DNA from: Blumeriella jaapii
Lineage: Eukaryota; Ascomycota; Leotiomycetes; Helotiales; Drepanopezizaceae
DNA length: 64,000 bases
Reading direction: 5' to 3'
NCBI GenBank assembly: GCA_009599575.1
Contig: VWND01000064.1
Span: forward strand, 372,001-436,000
Position 1 is the first letter of the stretch. The number at the start of each line of letters is the position of its first letter. Below are positions 34,487 to 46,105 of the stretch, one piece after another. Below the pieces are notes generated by a model. It did not search any database, was not told where the DNA came from, and saw only the letters and a program-made list of their open reading frames with translations. The translations under genes were made by a program, and so were the position numbers.

Positions 34487-37400
34487 ATGGATCCCCCTCA
34501 GCGAGCGAACGCTGCGCAGTTGGCAGCCAGACAGCTGAAGCAGAAGCCTAAAGGGCGTCTTGGGCCTGGCCGATCTGCTACACCCTTGGGGCCACGACCC
34601 GATCCTTCTCTGCAGTTCAACCCGGGACAGCAACAGCAGAACGGGGGAGGTCTTTTCGGTGGAAGCGTGCAAGGCGCAGGAACATTCAACTTCACTGCGC
34701 CTGGAGGAATGAGCATCCCCACACCTTCTTTTGGTTCCTTTGGAAGCAACTCGACTGTATCACCAGTATCCGACGGTGAGCAGCAAAGATTTCCCGGGGA
34801 TGATAGAGCTACAAAGAGACAGTTTGGAGGGTCTGCAACAATCCAGCCAAAACCAACCTTCCAGTCAAATGGATTTGGCCAGAGCCAACCCAATGCTTTC
34901 GGAAACACCTCTCAACCTGCATCTAATGGAAGCATATTCTCATTTGGAGGCTCCGCTGTAGCGCCGACACCTGCGATTAACTTTGGTGGAGGGAGTGGAT
35001 CTGCTAGCAATGCATTCTCGTTCGGTGGTAGCACCCAAGCTGCACCAGCTAGTCCTGCCATCAACTTTGGAGCCGGGCCGACGGAGAACAAGCCCATAAG
35101 CACCCCGTTCGCCTTCGGGCAATCAAATGCGCAACCCCCAGCTTCGAGTTCACCTTTCCAGTTTGGTTCGACTGCTACACAGGATAAACCCGCAGCTCCG
35201 CAGCCTCAAGCACCTATTGGAATCTTCAATTTTGGAGCATCTGCGGCACCTGAGAAACCTGTCGCATCAAATTCACCCTTCAGCTTTGGATCTACCACGA
35301 CGCAGGAGAAGCCTGCGACGGCGCCTTTCGCCTTCGGGCAGAATTCTGCCGCTCCTTCTAGCTCAGGCATCAACTTTGGTTCTACTGCCACAACTGCTCC
35401 TCCAATGAGCAACATTTTCGGAACGTCCACGTCTCAGGCATCTCAACCTACAAGCATATTCGCGCCTTCAACTCAGCCACCTTCTCAAGCGGGTAGTCTA
35501 TTCACAACTGCAAATGCTGCCCCTGCATCAAAGAATGGCTTGTTTGGGAATTCAAACCCGGGATCTGCTCCAGCCAACAACCTTTTTGGCAAGTCAAATG
35601 CTGAGTCTGCACCGAACAGCAACCTCTTCGGAAGCAGAGAGCAAAGCCCTGCACCAGTCCCTCCTCCTACCAGTAACTTGTTCGGCTCGCAGAGTCAGCA
35701 ACCGGCATCAGCCTCAACTAGTCTCTTCGGAGTCTCTACTCAACCGTCTTCAGCTCCCAAGGCGCAAGAGGAGAAGCCCGCTGTATCGACAGGTAGCATC
35801 TTCAGCAATCTCAACAAACCTGCTGCTCCCGTTACCAGCAACCTCTTTAATAGCCCTAAATCACAATTTCCTCCCTCTAATAATTTATTTGGCAAGTCAA
35901 ACCAGACTACCACAGCAAAGAATATCTTTGGAACGCTCAACACGCCTGTTGACGATTCAGTGAAGGAGCCGTCAATCAATTCCAATGGCGATGCTATATC
36001 AAAGATGAACCCGTCGTCCTTGTTTGCGCAACCTAACAACGCTGCCGGTTTGTTTGGCCAGTCTCAGCCTTCTGTAAGTACATTTTGCCCTCGCTTAAGT
36101 GTTTTGTTTCATTGGAAGCAAGCCTCAAGCTTTGTTTGGCCCCACTTATTATCCGAAATGTCTTGCTAAAACTTTTCCAGAACAATGAAAATGACGGAAG
36201 TGGAAACGCTTCTGCCAAGTCAGCTTTCTCATTTGTTTCAACCCCGTCCTCTTCGCAGTCCACAAACATATTTTCTTCTCCCATGAAGCCAGCTGCAGAA
36301 CCGTCTTCCTCAAACCAGCCACCGCCGAGTGGGTCATTCTCTCGTCCTTCTGCGCCAACACAGAGCCCTCAAAAGTCTTTCACGCCATCAAGCCCCCAAA
36401 AGCCACTCGCAAAACCCAGCATGGTCAATCCAGAGAAATCACTACAACGCATACCTGATAAGGATGACGACGATAGACCACTCATACCCAATGTCTTCGA
36501 AATCACCCATGAACAAGTTGCTTTTTACCTTCCTGCTGGGCTCAATGAGTACAGTCGAATGAGCCAAATCTGCCAGTTTCGACTCAATTGCTTAAACACC
36601 GGTATGGCCGATTTCTTCAATGCCATTGGAGATTTCACAGATCCTAGTAGAATTCTTCGTCAATACATGGATGCGAGAAAGATGTATCTTGACGAATGGA
36701 ATGCTTACAAGGCCCAACACGACGGAGGGGTAAAAAGCATTGGCAACTCGAACAAGTTTCCTCGCCAACTCGGCCTGCCCGCCTCGGTGGAGTCATCCCA
36801 GTCATCAACAAAGCGCAAGCTTCTTGAAGACGAGGATCAAGAAAATGAAAATCCGGAGAAGAGAACGAAGGGACAAGCTACACCAGCGAATGCTTTTTCG
36901 AAGCCTGACTGTTTCGGTGCTAGTTCATCTAGCAAGCTTCTTCAGAGTGCCAGTTCGCCTTTCAAAGCTGCTCCCACGATCGGCCAAACAGTATCCTCTT
37001 CACCATCAGTTGTACCGACTTCTTCTACTCCCACCTCAACTTTCAAGCCTATTGCGTCGACGTTCGGTCAGAAAGCATCTACTGCACTCACACCAGCAAC
37101 CTCGTCAACATCGAAAGGAAAAAGAAAGGCCGAAGAACAACTGACGAAGGATTCGACAGAAGAGGGCAGGCCATTGCGACAAATAAAAACTCCTAAACTA
37201 ATCGGGTCAACGGCCGGATCAACCACCTCGAACACCTCAAATCTCTTCAAAGATATTCTTGATAGTCCTTCCAAATTGAACAGCCCGAGTAAAAGCCCGG
37301 AGAAGAAGATGGCTCCTCTTCCTGAGTCCAAAGATGAACACTCTCGGCTCAACCCCTTTGGCAATCTGCAAGTGCCTGGCTCTCCTGCAAAGGCTGCCCC

Positions 37401-39756
37401 TCTTTCTATACCAGCACCCGCATCACCAGTCCCAGCTGCGCGTACATTCCCCCCTAGTGCGTTTACGCCGAAGAACCCTTCATCCTTGTCAAATATGTTC
37501 ACAGCAGCCACACCCAGCACTTCGGATTCTGCACCAAATGGGATATCTACTTCAACCAACGTTTCCTCGACGAAGCCATCAGCAGGTACTTCTCCCACTT
37601 CTAATAATCTATTCTCGCCAACGCCAGCTGCCAATACCCCGAGTACTGGTGTTTCAGCCACTCAGCCAAGTCCTCTCAAGCCCCCTGTCTTTGGTGCTCC
37701 CAAGGGCGACCCCATGGCACTGTTCGCCCAAAAGGCCGAGGAAGACAAGAAGAAGGCAGAGAAGAAACGGGAGGATGAAATGTTCGACAACGAGTATGAT
37801 TCGGAAGAAGACGGAGATCCCGAGGAATGGAGAACAAAGTATCGGGCGGCACGCAAGGCAGAGTTAGAGGAATTGGAAGCTCTTGCGAAAAAACCTGTTC
37901 AAGGATCACTATTCAAACCCCCTGTCTTTGGTGCTCCTAAGGGCGACCCCATGGCACTGTTCGCCCAAAAGGCTGAGGAAGACAAGAAGAAGGCAGAGAA
38001 GAAACGGGAGGATGAAATGTTCGACAACGAGTATGATTCGGAAGAAGACGGAGATCCCGAGGAATGGAGAGCAAAGTATCGGGCGACACGCAAGGCAGAG
38101 TTGGAGCAGTTGGAAGCCCTTACGAAAAAATCAAGCCAAGGATTTCAGTTCAAGCCTCAAGCGGACGGTACTAAATCAACCTCCATGCCTTTCAACGATA
38201 CTGTGGCGTCGACAGTTACACCCTCAAATTCCAAGTCTATTTTTGCAGCCAAGGCCACATTCGACGGTCGTGGAAACAGCCCAGCTCCTGTTCGCTCGGA
38301 AAGCCCTGCGCAATCTTCCATTGAGCCGAAATCGATTTTTGGTCCTGCTTCCCAGCCTCAGACCTCAGGAATCAGCGCTTTCAGCTCCGCCAACGCCTCC
38401 AGAACATCGACACCTGGACTTTTCGGAAGCAGCAGTGGATCTGTTCTTGATGGTGCTGCATCGTCGAAGCCAGTGACTGATTTCAAAAACATTTTTGGGA
38501 AACTGAACTCTGGTGTTGCACAAACTGAAGACGAAGCGGACGATGACAGTGCAGAAGAAGAGAACGATGCGGATGAAGAGAACAAGGACCCAAGCTATAA
38601 GCCAAGCGATGAGAGCGCAAGTGGTCCGGGTACGCCAAGCACCCCTGTGGAAGAGACTGGTGCCGGCATTGCTTCTGCATTGAAGGCCAGACCTTTTGGC
38701 GGTTTCGGTACTCCTAAGGCTACGACTCTGTTCCGTGCAAGCTCTGGTACTACCACACCTAGCGGTACTCCTTTCGGTGGACTTGCGGCTACCTCAAGCA
38801 CTCCAAGTGTAAGCATATTTGACCGAATTGGCAAGCAACCAGACCCAGTCCCTGACCAGGAAAAGAGTGGAGCTTCGACTCCTGTTACAAGAAGTCTCTT
38901 CGATCGCATGGGAACAGATGCCAGTGGAAAGCCAGTGGGTAAGAATGTCTCGGTGGAAGAAAAAGAGAACACCCAGCCAAGCATGACTGGCTCATTTGGA
39001 AGTAGCATATTTTCGAAGTCGGCTGGTGCGCCTGTCGACAACACGTGGAAACCAGATTCACCGATAAAATTTGGTGGTAACACATCTGCCCCTAGTGTCA
39101 GCATCACGGCAGCCACACCGACCAAGGCTCCATTCTCCAATCTCTTCGGTAGCAAGGACCCCAAGCCTGCCCCAGCTGCGAGCCCCTTCTCCGGTTTGTT
39201 TTCTGCCTCAAGCACTACCAAGGTTCCTACTCCATCCGGTGTGGGTTTCAGTTTCGGAGGTCCCAGTGCCGCGTCTTCTCTCTTACCATCAACCGCTGCT
39301 TCTGCCAACACCTCCCGAGCAACTACACCTGGCGCAACTACAGATGGTGAGAGTGGTGTAGAAAACGACCCCGATGCTGAGAAGCACGAGCAGATAAACC
39401 TCACAGCCGGTGGTCCTGGAGAGGAGGATGAGGAGGTCGTCCTCGAGGTTCGTGCCAAGGCACTTAAATTCGAGGAAGACAGATGGATCACCAAGGGCTT
39501 AGGACCGCTGAGAGTGCTGAAGCACAAGGAGACTAGTTTCACACGCATACTTCTTCGTGCTGACCCCAGCGGATCTATTGCCTTGAACAAGGGTCTTTTG
39601 AGTGGCTCGAACTATGTGCAGAATGACAAGACGGTCAAGATCATGGTTCTCGCTGACGCTGGCGGGGCATTGGAGACGTACATCTTGCAAGTCAAGACGG
39701 CAGATTCGGCAAAGAAATTGGCGGAGGTTTTAGAGGCGAATAAGGGTGCGGCCTAG
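34487..39756 (+). CDS. NUP2: FG-repeat nucleoporin with C-terminal Ran-binding domain (Nup2-like)
   Basis: Join 34487..36073, 36181..39756, giving 1,720 aa, large for Nup2. Residues 1-30 form a basic start (AAQLAARQLKQKPKGRLG). FG repeats of the FxFG, SxFG and GLFG kinds fill about 45-530 (INFG, FSFGG, NLFG). A helical block follows at about 630-710 (EYSRMSQICQFRLNCL, then NAIGDFTDPSRIL). A charged repeat occurs twice at about 1029-1107 and 1108-1186. More FG-type sequence follows. The last 110 residues are a RanBD1 domain (starting EVVLEVRAKALKFEE, ending near LQVKTADSAKKLAEVL). Nup2/Nup50-type proteins sit in the nuclear basket, bind Ran-GTP and importin alpha and speed cargo release. The single intron (107 nt) falls in the FG part. 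It could also be called a Nup61-like protein, as in fission yeast. Confidence 0.9.
37679..38152 (+). repeat. Recent 237-bp tandem duplication inside the nucleoporin
   Basis: Two copies of a 79-codon unit lie at 37679-37915 and 37916-38152. The central 92 bases are identical, and only a few synonymous and conservative changes are visible elsewhere. Each copy codes PVFGAPKGDPMALFAQKAEE, then an acidic stretch DNEYDSEEDGDPEEW and a basic end. Confidence 0.9.
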
Positions 39757-40096
39757 ATCAGCAAGCAAGAGTGTCAGGGTTTGGGTCGTGGTCGTCTACA
39801 CGCACAGCACTATCGATCACTGGTGGGGATATGGGGATAGATCTACCGGTAGTCTGACTACCTAGCCTTTGCGCATGGATCTGACTGGTGATAAGCGCTG
39901 TTTCTGTGCCCGACAGATGTGTTATCTTCTTCGAATGGGGGGACAGCAACAGAAAGCCCGTATCAGTGGGAGGCGTTTGGCTTGCGCTCGTGTCCTTCAT
40001 TCTTTACTATCAGGGCAGTTACATCAGCGACCGTTCCCGTTCTTTCGGTTTTTCGTACCTTGTTCGCCAGGTCAGGCAGGGGGGGTTTTCCTTCTC

Positions 40097-40126
40097 AAGA
40101 AAAAGAAGAAGAAGAAGAAGAAGAAG
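40097..40126. repeat. (AAG)n microsatellite
   Basis: About eight to nine AAG units near 40101-40126, opening with a few A bases. It is non-coding. Confidence 0.75.
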
Positions 40127-40512
40127 CAGCAAGCGCGTCCGATTTCCACAACAGGAAGTCATTGGATTTTCCTTGCTTGCTTGCGTGCATGGGGCTGGCG
40201 TTGGGTTTCGGCTCGGACTTTGGTTGCATAGCGGGAATACGTACTGTACATACATACACACAAGCGCACATAGATAGGTTGTTCACCTACGCAAAAGGGG
40301 CGGAGGCAGGTGGCTGTTAGAGTGCACTGGGCTCAATCGAAAACAATTTCCCCATTGGTTGTACTGTTCTTCTTGTGCACTCTGCTGCACTCTGGCATTT
40401 TCGGGCTCGAGGCTTCGGTAACATGGGGGAGAATGCAGGGGAGGGAGTAGAGAGAGGGAGTAGAGAGAGGGAAAGGTTTACAGTACTGTATGTGCGTCTT
40501 TCTGTCTGTGTG

Positions 40513-40642
40513 AGAGAGAGTAAGAGAGAGAGTAAGAGCAAGAGTAAGAGCAAGAGCAAGAGCAAGAGTAAGAGCAAGAGCAAGAGCAAGAGCAAGAGCA
40601 AGAGTAAGAGCAAGAGTAAGAGAATAAGAGTAAGAGAGAGAG
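40513..40642. repeat. (AAGAGC/AAGAGT)n hexanucleotide array
   Basis: About 18-20 units of a hexamer AAGAGC with interspersed AAGAGT and edge units of GAGAGA. It extends over about 130 bp and is preceded by (GAGA)n. All the bases of one strand are purine or C/T variants of one position, so it is a purine-biased tract with potential for unusual DNA structure. Confidence 0.9.
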
Positions 40643-40764
40643 AAACACGAGACTTCACGCACACCCTTCTATGCAGCAACTCACAGCACAGTAAGTAGTG
40701 TAGGTATTCTAGGTACAGTACCACCTACTATATACACACAATCCAGTGTGAACAAGTCTTGCTC

Positions 40765-40765
40765 A

Positions 40766-40827
<62 letters not shown>

Positions 40828-40850
40828 CGCTTGCTCGCTTGCTTGCTTGG
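40765..40850. repeat. (CTTG)n tetranucleotide array
   Basis: About 20 units of CTTG, interrupted twice by CTCG near the right end (about 40826-40840). It is 86 bp long. Reading frames through it are artefacts. Confidence 0.95.
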
Positions 40851-40983
40851 AATCCCAGGCCGCAGAAAAAGCCGAATTCGAAGGCGCGGCAACGGGAGAG
40901 AGAGAGAGAGTTTGCTGACTGGTTTTCTCATTTTATTTTATTTTTTTATTTTTCTTATTTCTCTCTTCTCTATGCTACTGTTC

Positions 40984-41095
40984 CTGCCTGCCTGCCTGCC
41001 AGCCTGCCTACCTACCCACCTGCCTACTTACCTACCTACTTACCTGCCCGCATGTCTGCGTGCCTACCTGCCTACCTGCCTGCCTGCCCGCCTAG
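40984..41095. repeat. Degenerate (CCTG/CCTA)n tetranucleotide array
   Basis: About 112 bp of CCTG, CCTA and CCCG units, most with four-base period. It is the same general motif class as the (CCTA)n tract near 22.65 kb, which may reflect shared slippage dynamics. Confidence 0.85.
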
Positions 41096-41485
41096 TTCAG
41101 GTTACTTACTCGCTCACATCTTACATTTGCACCTCCCCCCTCTCCTCTCCTCTCCTCTCCTCTCTCCCTCAGACGCACGTAGAGGTGAAGACAAAAGAGA
41201 CCAAAGAGAAAGATGCGATGTTGGAGACCGTTCGTGAGCGGCAGCTGCCATGGGCGTGTAAGCTGGAAAGCTCGTGACCCGCCCAGGTATTCGTTTGGGG
41301 GGGGGGAAGGGGATGGGGCTTAATTACAGTACAGTGATACGCTCATGGCCCATCACCACGAACCAGGCATGTTGAATAGGGTCCAGTGCAGCCGAGTGAG
41401 TATGCACATCTCTTTCCATGACGACCAACGCAAACCCGCGCGAGCAAGAGCACGTCTACCTCCCCCCCCCCCCGCTAAGCTCTCG

Positions 41486-43450
41486 TCAATCCTGCGCATC
41501 CAAGCTCGTCTCCCGCATCAGCTTCTGCACACTCTCCCCGTCGTCCCCATATTCCGTCACGACCCACAGGCAAAACTGCTCCCACTCGACGCTCCACTCC
41601 CTCATCCGCTGCGCCCTGACGCCACTCCCAAGCGTGGCCTCCTTGATGCCCGCGGTCCACTCAGCCGCGCTCTGGTCCTCGAACGCCGCCCATCGCACGC
41701 TGTTCTCGGCCAGCGAGCCCAGGCCCGCGAGGCCCAGGTTGTCCCAGCCCTGCAGCGCCTGCCAGAAATCATGCGTCATGCCGTTCGTGTCCTGGCCCAG
41801 GATGGCGGGGTCGTCGTTGCATAGCGAACAGGCGACACCTCTAGCCAGCAGCGCGGGGAGAGGGTGGGACATGACGCTTGCGCAGAGCCGCAACACCTCG
41901 TTGGAAATCGGGCAGCACTCGACCAGAATTCGCTTCTCCTTCACCATGTCAAGGAGAAGTGGGTGCTTGTACAGCGAGAAGCCGTGGCCTATGCGGCGGG
42001 TGCCGAGCAGCACGGCATCGAACAGGTTCTGGTCCGGGTCGGAGCCGTCGCCCAGACACTCGCCGGCGTGAAAGAAGAAGGGGATCTCGATGCCTTCTTG
42101 CACGCACTGCTTCTTGAACCAGAAGAGTTCAGGAAGGAGGTCCTTTAAAGGGCGGCCGCTGTCTTCTTGGCCAACAAGATCATAGCCGCAGATCAGGTGG
42201 GGATATGCGAGCTTGATGGCGATACAGGCGTCCATGTCTTCGACTATCTTGCGGGTGTCGAGGAAGCGAAGGCCTGTTCAATCTTGTCAGTGGCCCACCG
42301 CAAAATGATCCGGTTGATGTGTGACTGACCCGCCCAAATCATCCTCATGCCCCAAAACCCCTTGCCCTCCTCACTCGCCTTGAACTTCTCAATCTCCTCC
42401 CCAAAGATCTTGAACATGCGATCATACGTCGGTTCCGGGTCCTCTGAGCCTTCCCTGTAATAGAAGAAGGTGAACGCCTGTCGCAGGTCCAGCCACCTGA
42501 CCCCGTCATCCAGCAGTTGCTTCATCATACGTCTGAGAAAGAGCTTGAAGATAGGCTCGTACGCAACGATGCCATTGAGGATGGCGAAGCAGGAGGCGAA
42601 TTTGCGCCACACTGCGTCGACGCCATGGTGATGCTGGATGGATTCCGCGTTGGTGATTGTAGTGCGGGTTTTGAGCCATCTGAGGAACCCGGCACGGCCG
42701 CCATCCGGAAAGGAGTCGGCGGCTGTGGTGAGGAGGACGAAGGTGTCAGGTGTATAGTCCGGGCTCCAGAGGGAACTTCCCGCACCTACACAGCATCAGT
42801 GCCGCTCCAAGGACCAACATGAGCATGGTAACACACCTCTTTGCCCCTTGCAAAAGCGAAACCCGAACGTCGCGGCCTCCAGCGCCGCGGCATCCGCGAG
42901 GGGCTTCGCGGCTTTGATATGCATTCCCGGCGTCTTCAGCAGCACGTCGTAGAGGTAGTCAAAGTCCACCATGGCGTCCATGTGCGCGTGCAGCAGGGCC
43001 CCCTTGGGCATCCGGCGGACGATCTTCCAGAGCTTCGTCTCCTCCATGCGCTCCTTCGCCAGGCCAAACATCATGCCGGGGTACACGTTGGCGCCGGCCT
43101 CCTGGGCCAGGATGTCCTCGAACTCCGAGGTCCATACTGTGCGCTGCTCTTCGTTGCGGATCGCGTCGACGATGGCGCAGGCTTCTTTGGCTAACGGAGA
43201 GAGTGATTCGCGGAAGGCGTAGTCTGGGAGGAATCAGAATGTGTTTGTATGGTGCTACATAGGGAGGAGGGGGGGGGAGGGAGCTGTCGGTACCGCTTCT
43301 CTGCTTCTTCTCCTGCGCAATCAATGCCTGCTGGCCCGCGAGATACTGCTTGATGAAGGGCTCGTCTTTGGCCGGGACGCCTTGTGCGACTTCCTCCCAC
43401 TCCTCTTCTGCCATCCGCGACGGCCAAGTCATGTCTCGCACGCGTGTCAT
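41486..43450 (-). CDS. ADGF/CECR1-type adenosine deaminase family protein
   Basis: Complement of join 41486..42273, 42330..42785, 42837..43223, 43294..43450, giving 595 aa. It belongs to the metal-dependent adenosine deaminase superfamily and most resembles the growth-factor-related (ADGF) branch, which turns adenosine into inosine. The catalytic blocks are in order: MPKGALLHAHMDA (metal His-x-His, about residue 131), FFHAGE (about 400), RIGHG with its catalytic histidine (about 427), VECCPISNEVLR and NDDPAILG with the metal-binding Asp (about 485). The protein has no signal peptide, although many animal ADGFs are secreted, so it is predicted to be cytosolic. A start 18 bp downstream (MTWPSRM) is equally possible. 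Introns are 70, 51 and 56 nt, all GT-AG. Confidence 0.93.
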
Positions 43451-44013
43451 GGTGGTGGTGGTGGTGAGGGGAGGAGGGGGAAGCTGTGCGGCTGATGGAT
43501 CGAAGTTCGCGCAAGAGCATCAGCACCTTTGCATCTCAACTCTTCGGATTATGTCAGGCAAAGCAGGACGAGGGATCGATGGGTCGTCCTTCGGCGAGCA
43601 CAGGCACACCTTCCTGCATCGAGACGGCCTGCTCTCCCCGTTTTGGTACAGTTCAGGTCGGTCAGCGCGGCACTGGACTGTTTACAAGAATCTCGCTTCA
43701 CGGTGTCGTACAGTACGGTACATACAGTAGGACTTTTGTTGACCATCAGCACGAAAAGCATTCCCTACTCCGACGAGCATTAGCATTGACATGAGCATCA
43801 GCATCAGCATCAGCATCGGCGTCTCGCAGCTACGATCCCATCCATTTGCAGACAGCACATCTGCTCCTCGTCGTTTTCCTAATCAAAAGAGCCGTACAGG
43901 AAGAAGCAGCAGCAGCAGCGGCAGCAGCAGAAAAGTGCCTCGAGCATCTATTCCATCTAAACAACCAAAAATCGGTCTTTGTACACAAATCTCCCCCTTC
44001 CCCTTCCTGCCCC
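43451..44013. other. Intergenic, 5' of the deaminase and 3' of the SCP2 gene
   Basis: Short GTAC palindromes lie near 43706-43728. A small GCATCA repeat (six units, 43789-43817) and CAG repeats (43903-43933) are present. No gene is supported. Confidence 0.5.
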
Positions 44014-44644
44014 TCACAGCTTCGCCTTGGGCCCCTGTGCCTTCTTGAGGATCGGGTCCAGCTTCGTGGCCTTCATGACATCGCCCTTGACCTTCAGCTT
44101 GCCGGACATGAACAGCCGTTGCGCGTTCGCCTTGCCCTCGACCAGCTTGCCAAACTCCTCGTCCGACAGGGAGAGAACAACTGCATCGTGCGTCCGTCAG
44201 CTTCGCACATCGCCAGCTCCCCCCCCGCATCGTATCCACCCAGCAGAATCCAGCACCAGTCCGCTTGCGCAGATGGTCTGTGGAAGGGAGAGAGAGAGAG
44301 AAGAAGGCCCATACCGGTCGGCTTCTCGCCCAGCCCCTTGCCCACCTGGCCCTTGCTCTTGAGATCGATGTGCCAGCTCTCCGTCTCGCCGGCCTTGTTC
44401 TTGAGCGTGAAGGCGAAGACGGCGTTGCCGGACTTGATGGCGTCCTTGCGATCCTTCTCGTTCGCGAGGGCCTCGCTGATGGCGTCGAAGGCCGCAGAGG
44501 CGGGAAACGCAGCTGCGGCACAGAGAGCGCATCAGTCTCGAGATCCACGTCCACCAACCTCGATTTCACGACCGACCCGGTCGCTCGCGCGGTCCCGGGA
44601 GAGAAGGGATGATGCGGTGTGGGCTTACCGTTCTTGAGCGACAT
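44014..44644 (-). CDS. SCP2 sterol-carrier protein with peroxisomal targeting signal
   Basis: Complement of join 44014..44180, 44315..44512, 44629..44644, giving 126 aa, a single SCP2 domain. The first exon is only 16 nt (MSLKN plus one base). The domain core has FAFTLKNKAGETESWHIDLK, GKGLGEKPTVVLSLSDEEF and LFMSGKLKVKGDVMKATKL, matching fungal SCP2 proteins. It ends PKAKL, a good PTS1 of type -AKL. It is likely a peroxisomal lipid-binding protein like yeast Pox18, which carries fatty acyl-CoA or sterols. The polarity and spacing to the deaminase gene suggest no shared regulation. Confidence 0.93.
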
Positions 44645-45239
44645 GATGATTTGCGAGTGGCTTGATCTACCCGCGGTTGTCGGAGAGGATGATGAGTCTC
44701 GTCTTGTGGTATGTACGGTATGTTGTTGTTGGTGTTGTTGTTGGTGGTGTTGTTGATTTGCGTAGAGCAATAGTACGGCAGTATGGGTGAATGAATCTCA
44801 CAAGTAACTCCAGTATGTACAGCACAGAGCTGTACGTAGTACTGTAGTCTTTCGTTCCCCGGCCCCACGCATGTGAAAGTGCCGAGGCATCGAAGGTCGA
44901 TGCTGTACTGACTGTACGGGGAATGGAGGCGGGGATGGCGGGGATGGCGGAATGGCGGGATGGCGGGATGGCGGGATGGCGGGATGGCGGGGATGGAGGA
45001 ACATCGATTCGACCTCCTCGAGAGCGACACAGCTGTGAGGTCGATACTTGATCCCCCAGTCGTCTGTCTGTCTGATCCGTGACAGTACTGTATCGACAGT
45101 ACAGACTGAATCTACAGTACAGCAAACCCAAGCGGGCACCAACTCGTCGCACATGTCCACAGAAGCGACTCCCGCAAACCTCTTGCTCCCCTCTCCACAG
45201 ACCGACCACAACGCCCCCCCCCCCTCCCCACCGGCTCTC
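44645..45239. other. Intergenic, 5' region of the SCP2 gene
   Basis: Contains (GTT)n near 44722-44756, the GGGATGGC array listed below and GTAC palindromes near 44833 and 45087-45120. No gene is supported. Confidence 0.45.
44930..45000. repeat. (GGGATGGC)n octanucleotide array
   Basis: About eight units of GGGATGGC, some as GGAATGGC or with an extra G. It is about 70 bp long and lies roughly 290 bp upstream of the SCP2 start, on the strand that reads as GCCATCCC for that gene. Confidence 0.8.
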
Positions 45240-46105
45240 TCACTCATCCTCATCCTCTCTCTCCTCCGAATCCACAGCATCGCCTCCTCGGGCGGGGGCC
45301 TGCACAACTCCAGCTTCCGCACCGCGTCCCGAGCTCGAGAACCCTCCCGCCCCAGAAAGCTGGCTGGGCTCGGGGCCTGCCTTCAGGCTTCAGGGAACAC
45401 GAAGGGGAAAGAAGGAGGAGACACAGAAGAGCAAGGAAAACCCGATGGCAAGAGGTCGGAGAGAAACAGCAGGGGGAAAAGCACACCTGATCACACACCC
45501 TCATCGCCGCCTCGAAGCTCTGCCTGCTACCCCGTAGGACGCGCAGACGCCGTGCAGGTGCAGCGTCTGCATGCGCAGCAGCGGCGAGAGGTCCGTCTGC
45601 CAGAGGAGCTCCCAGGCGCGCGGGCGGCACGCGCTGGTGCGGTCTGCGTCGTACGCAGAACGGGCCTGTGGGTGGTGTGGAAGGTAAGCCGCGTCGAGAC
45701 GCCTTCGCTCGGAGAGCGATTGGGGGAGGCGGCTTGGGCGAGCGCTGGGCAGAGGTGTGAAGGGGGAGGGAGAGGGAGAGGAGGGCAGCGTGATACGTAC
45801 GTTTTGATACCACTGTCTCAACTCTCATCTCTCGGTTCCACCGCCTGGCTTCCTCGTCGCTGAGGAGGGCCGGCGTTGCTGGTGTGGTACTCGTCTGTGC
45901 TCTCTCTCTCCTCCCCCTTCTCCCCCTTCTCCCTTCTCTTCTTTTCTTCCTCTGCTCTCCTCTCTGCTTTTCCTCCCTTCTCCACCTCTTCGCTGTCGTC
46001 GAGTTGCTCGTCCTCGGGAGGAGCGTCTTGAAACCGAAATCGGTGAGTATGAGTGCGCTTGCGCTCAGGTGCGTGCATCTCGGGAAGGGCAGTGTGGGGG
46101 GCCAT
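45240..46105 (-). CDS. Possible small gene of unknown function (low support)
   Basis: The minus strand has a 95-codon open frame at 45818-46105, rich in Glu, Lys and Arg (contains DEQLDDSEEVEKGGK). It is followed by a fragment with protein-like composition (RPRAWELLWQTDLSPLL, about 45580) and an acidic stretch near 45250 ending EEREDEDE. A donor (GTACGT near 45800) and an acceptor (CACAG near 45672) could join parts of it, but I could not fix a single consistent reading frame. It may be one multi-exon gene, a standalone small protein, or neither. Confidence 0.22.

Larger units (their letters stand above)
39757..41485. other. Intergenic region with satellite arrays, 1.7 kb
   Basis: No gene is supported. 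Long open frames on both strands here (poly-leucine, poly-serine/lysine, poly-cysteine-leucine) come from the simple repeats listed below. It separates the convergent nucleoporin and deaminase genes. Confidence 0.55.

Noticed and set aside
40317..40724. Long leucine-rich and serine/lysine-rich open frames
   Set aside because: They arise from the AAGAGC hexamer array read in different frames; they show no family motif and no splice pattern.
40759..41277. Cysteine/leucine repeat ORFs
   Set aside because: They are produced by the (CTTG)n and (CCTG)n arrays.
43786..43820. GCATCA repeat as a possible CRISPR-like array
   Set aside because: It is a plain hexanucleotide microsatellite without spacers; CRISPR is not expected in a fungal nucleus.
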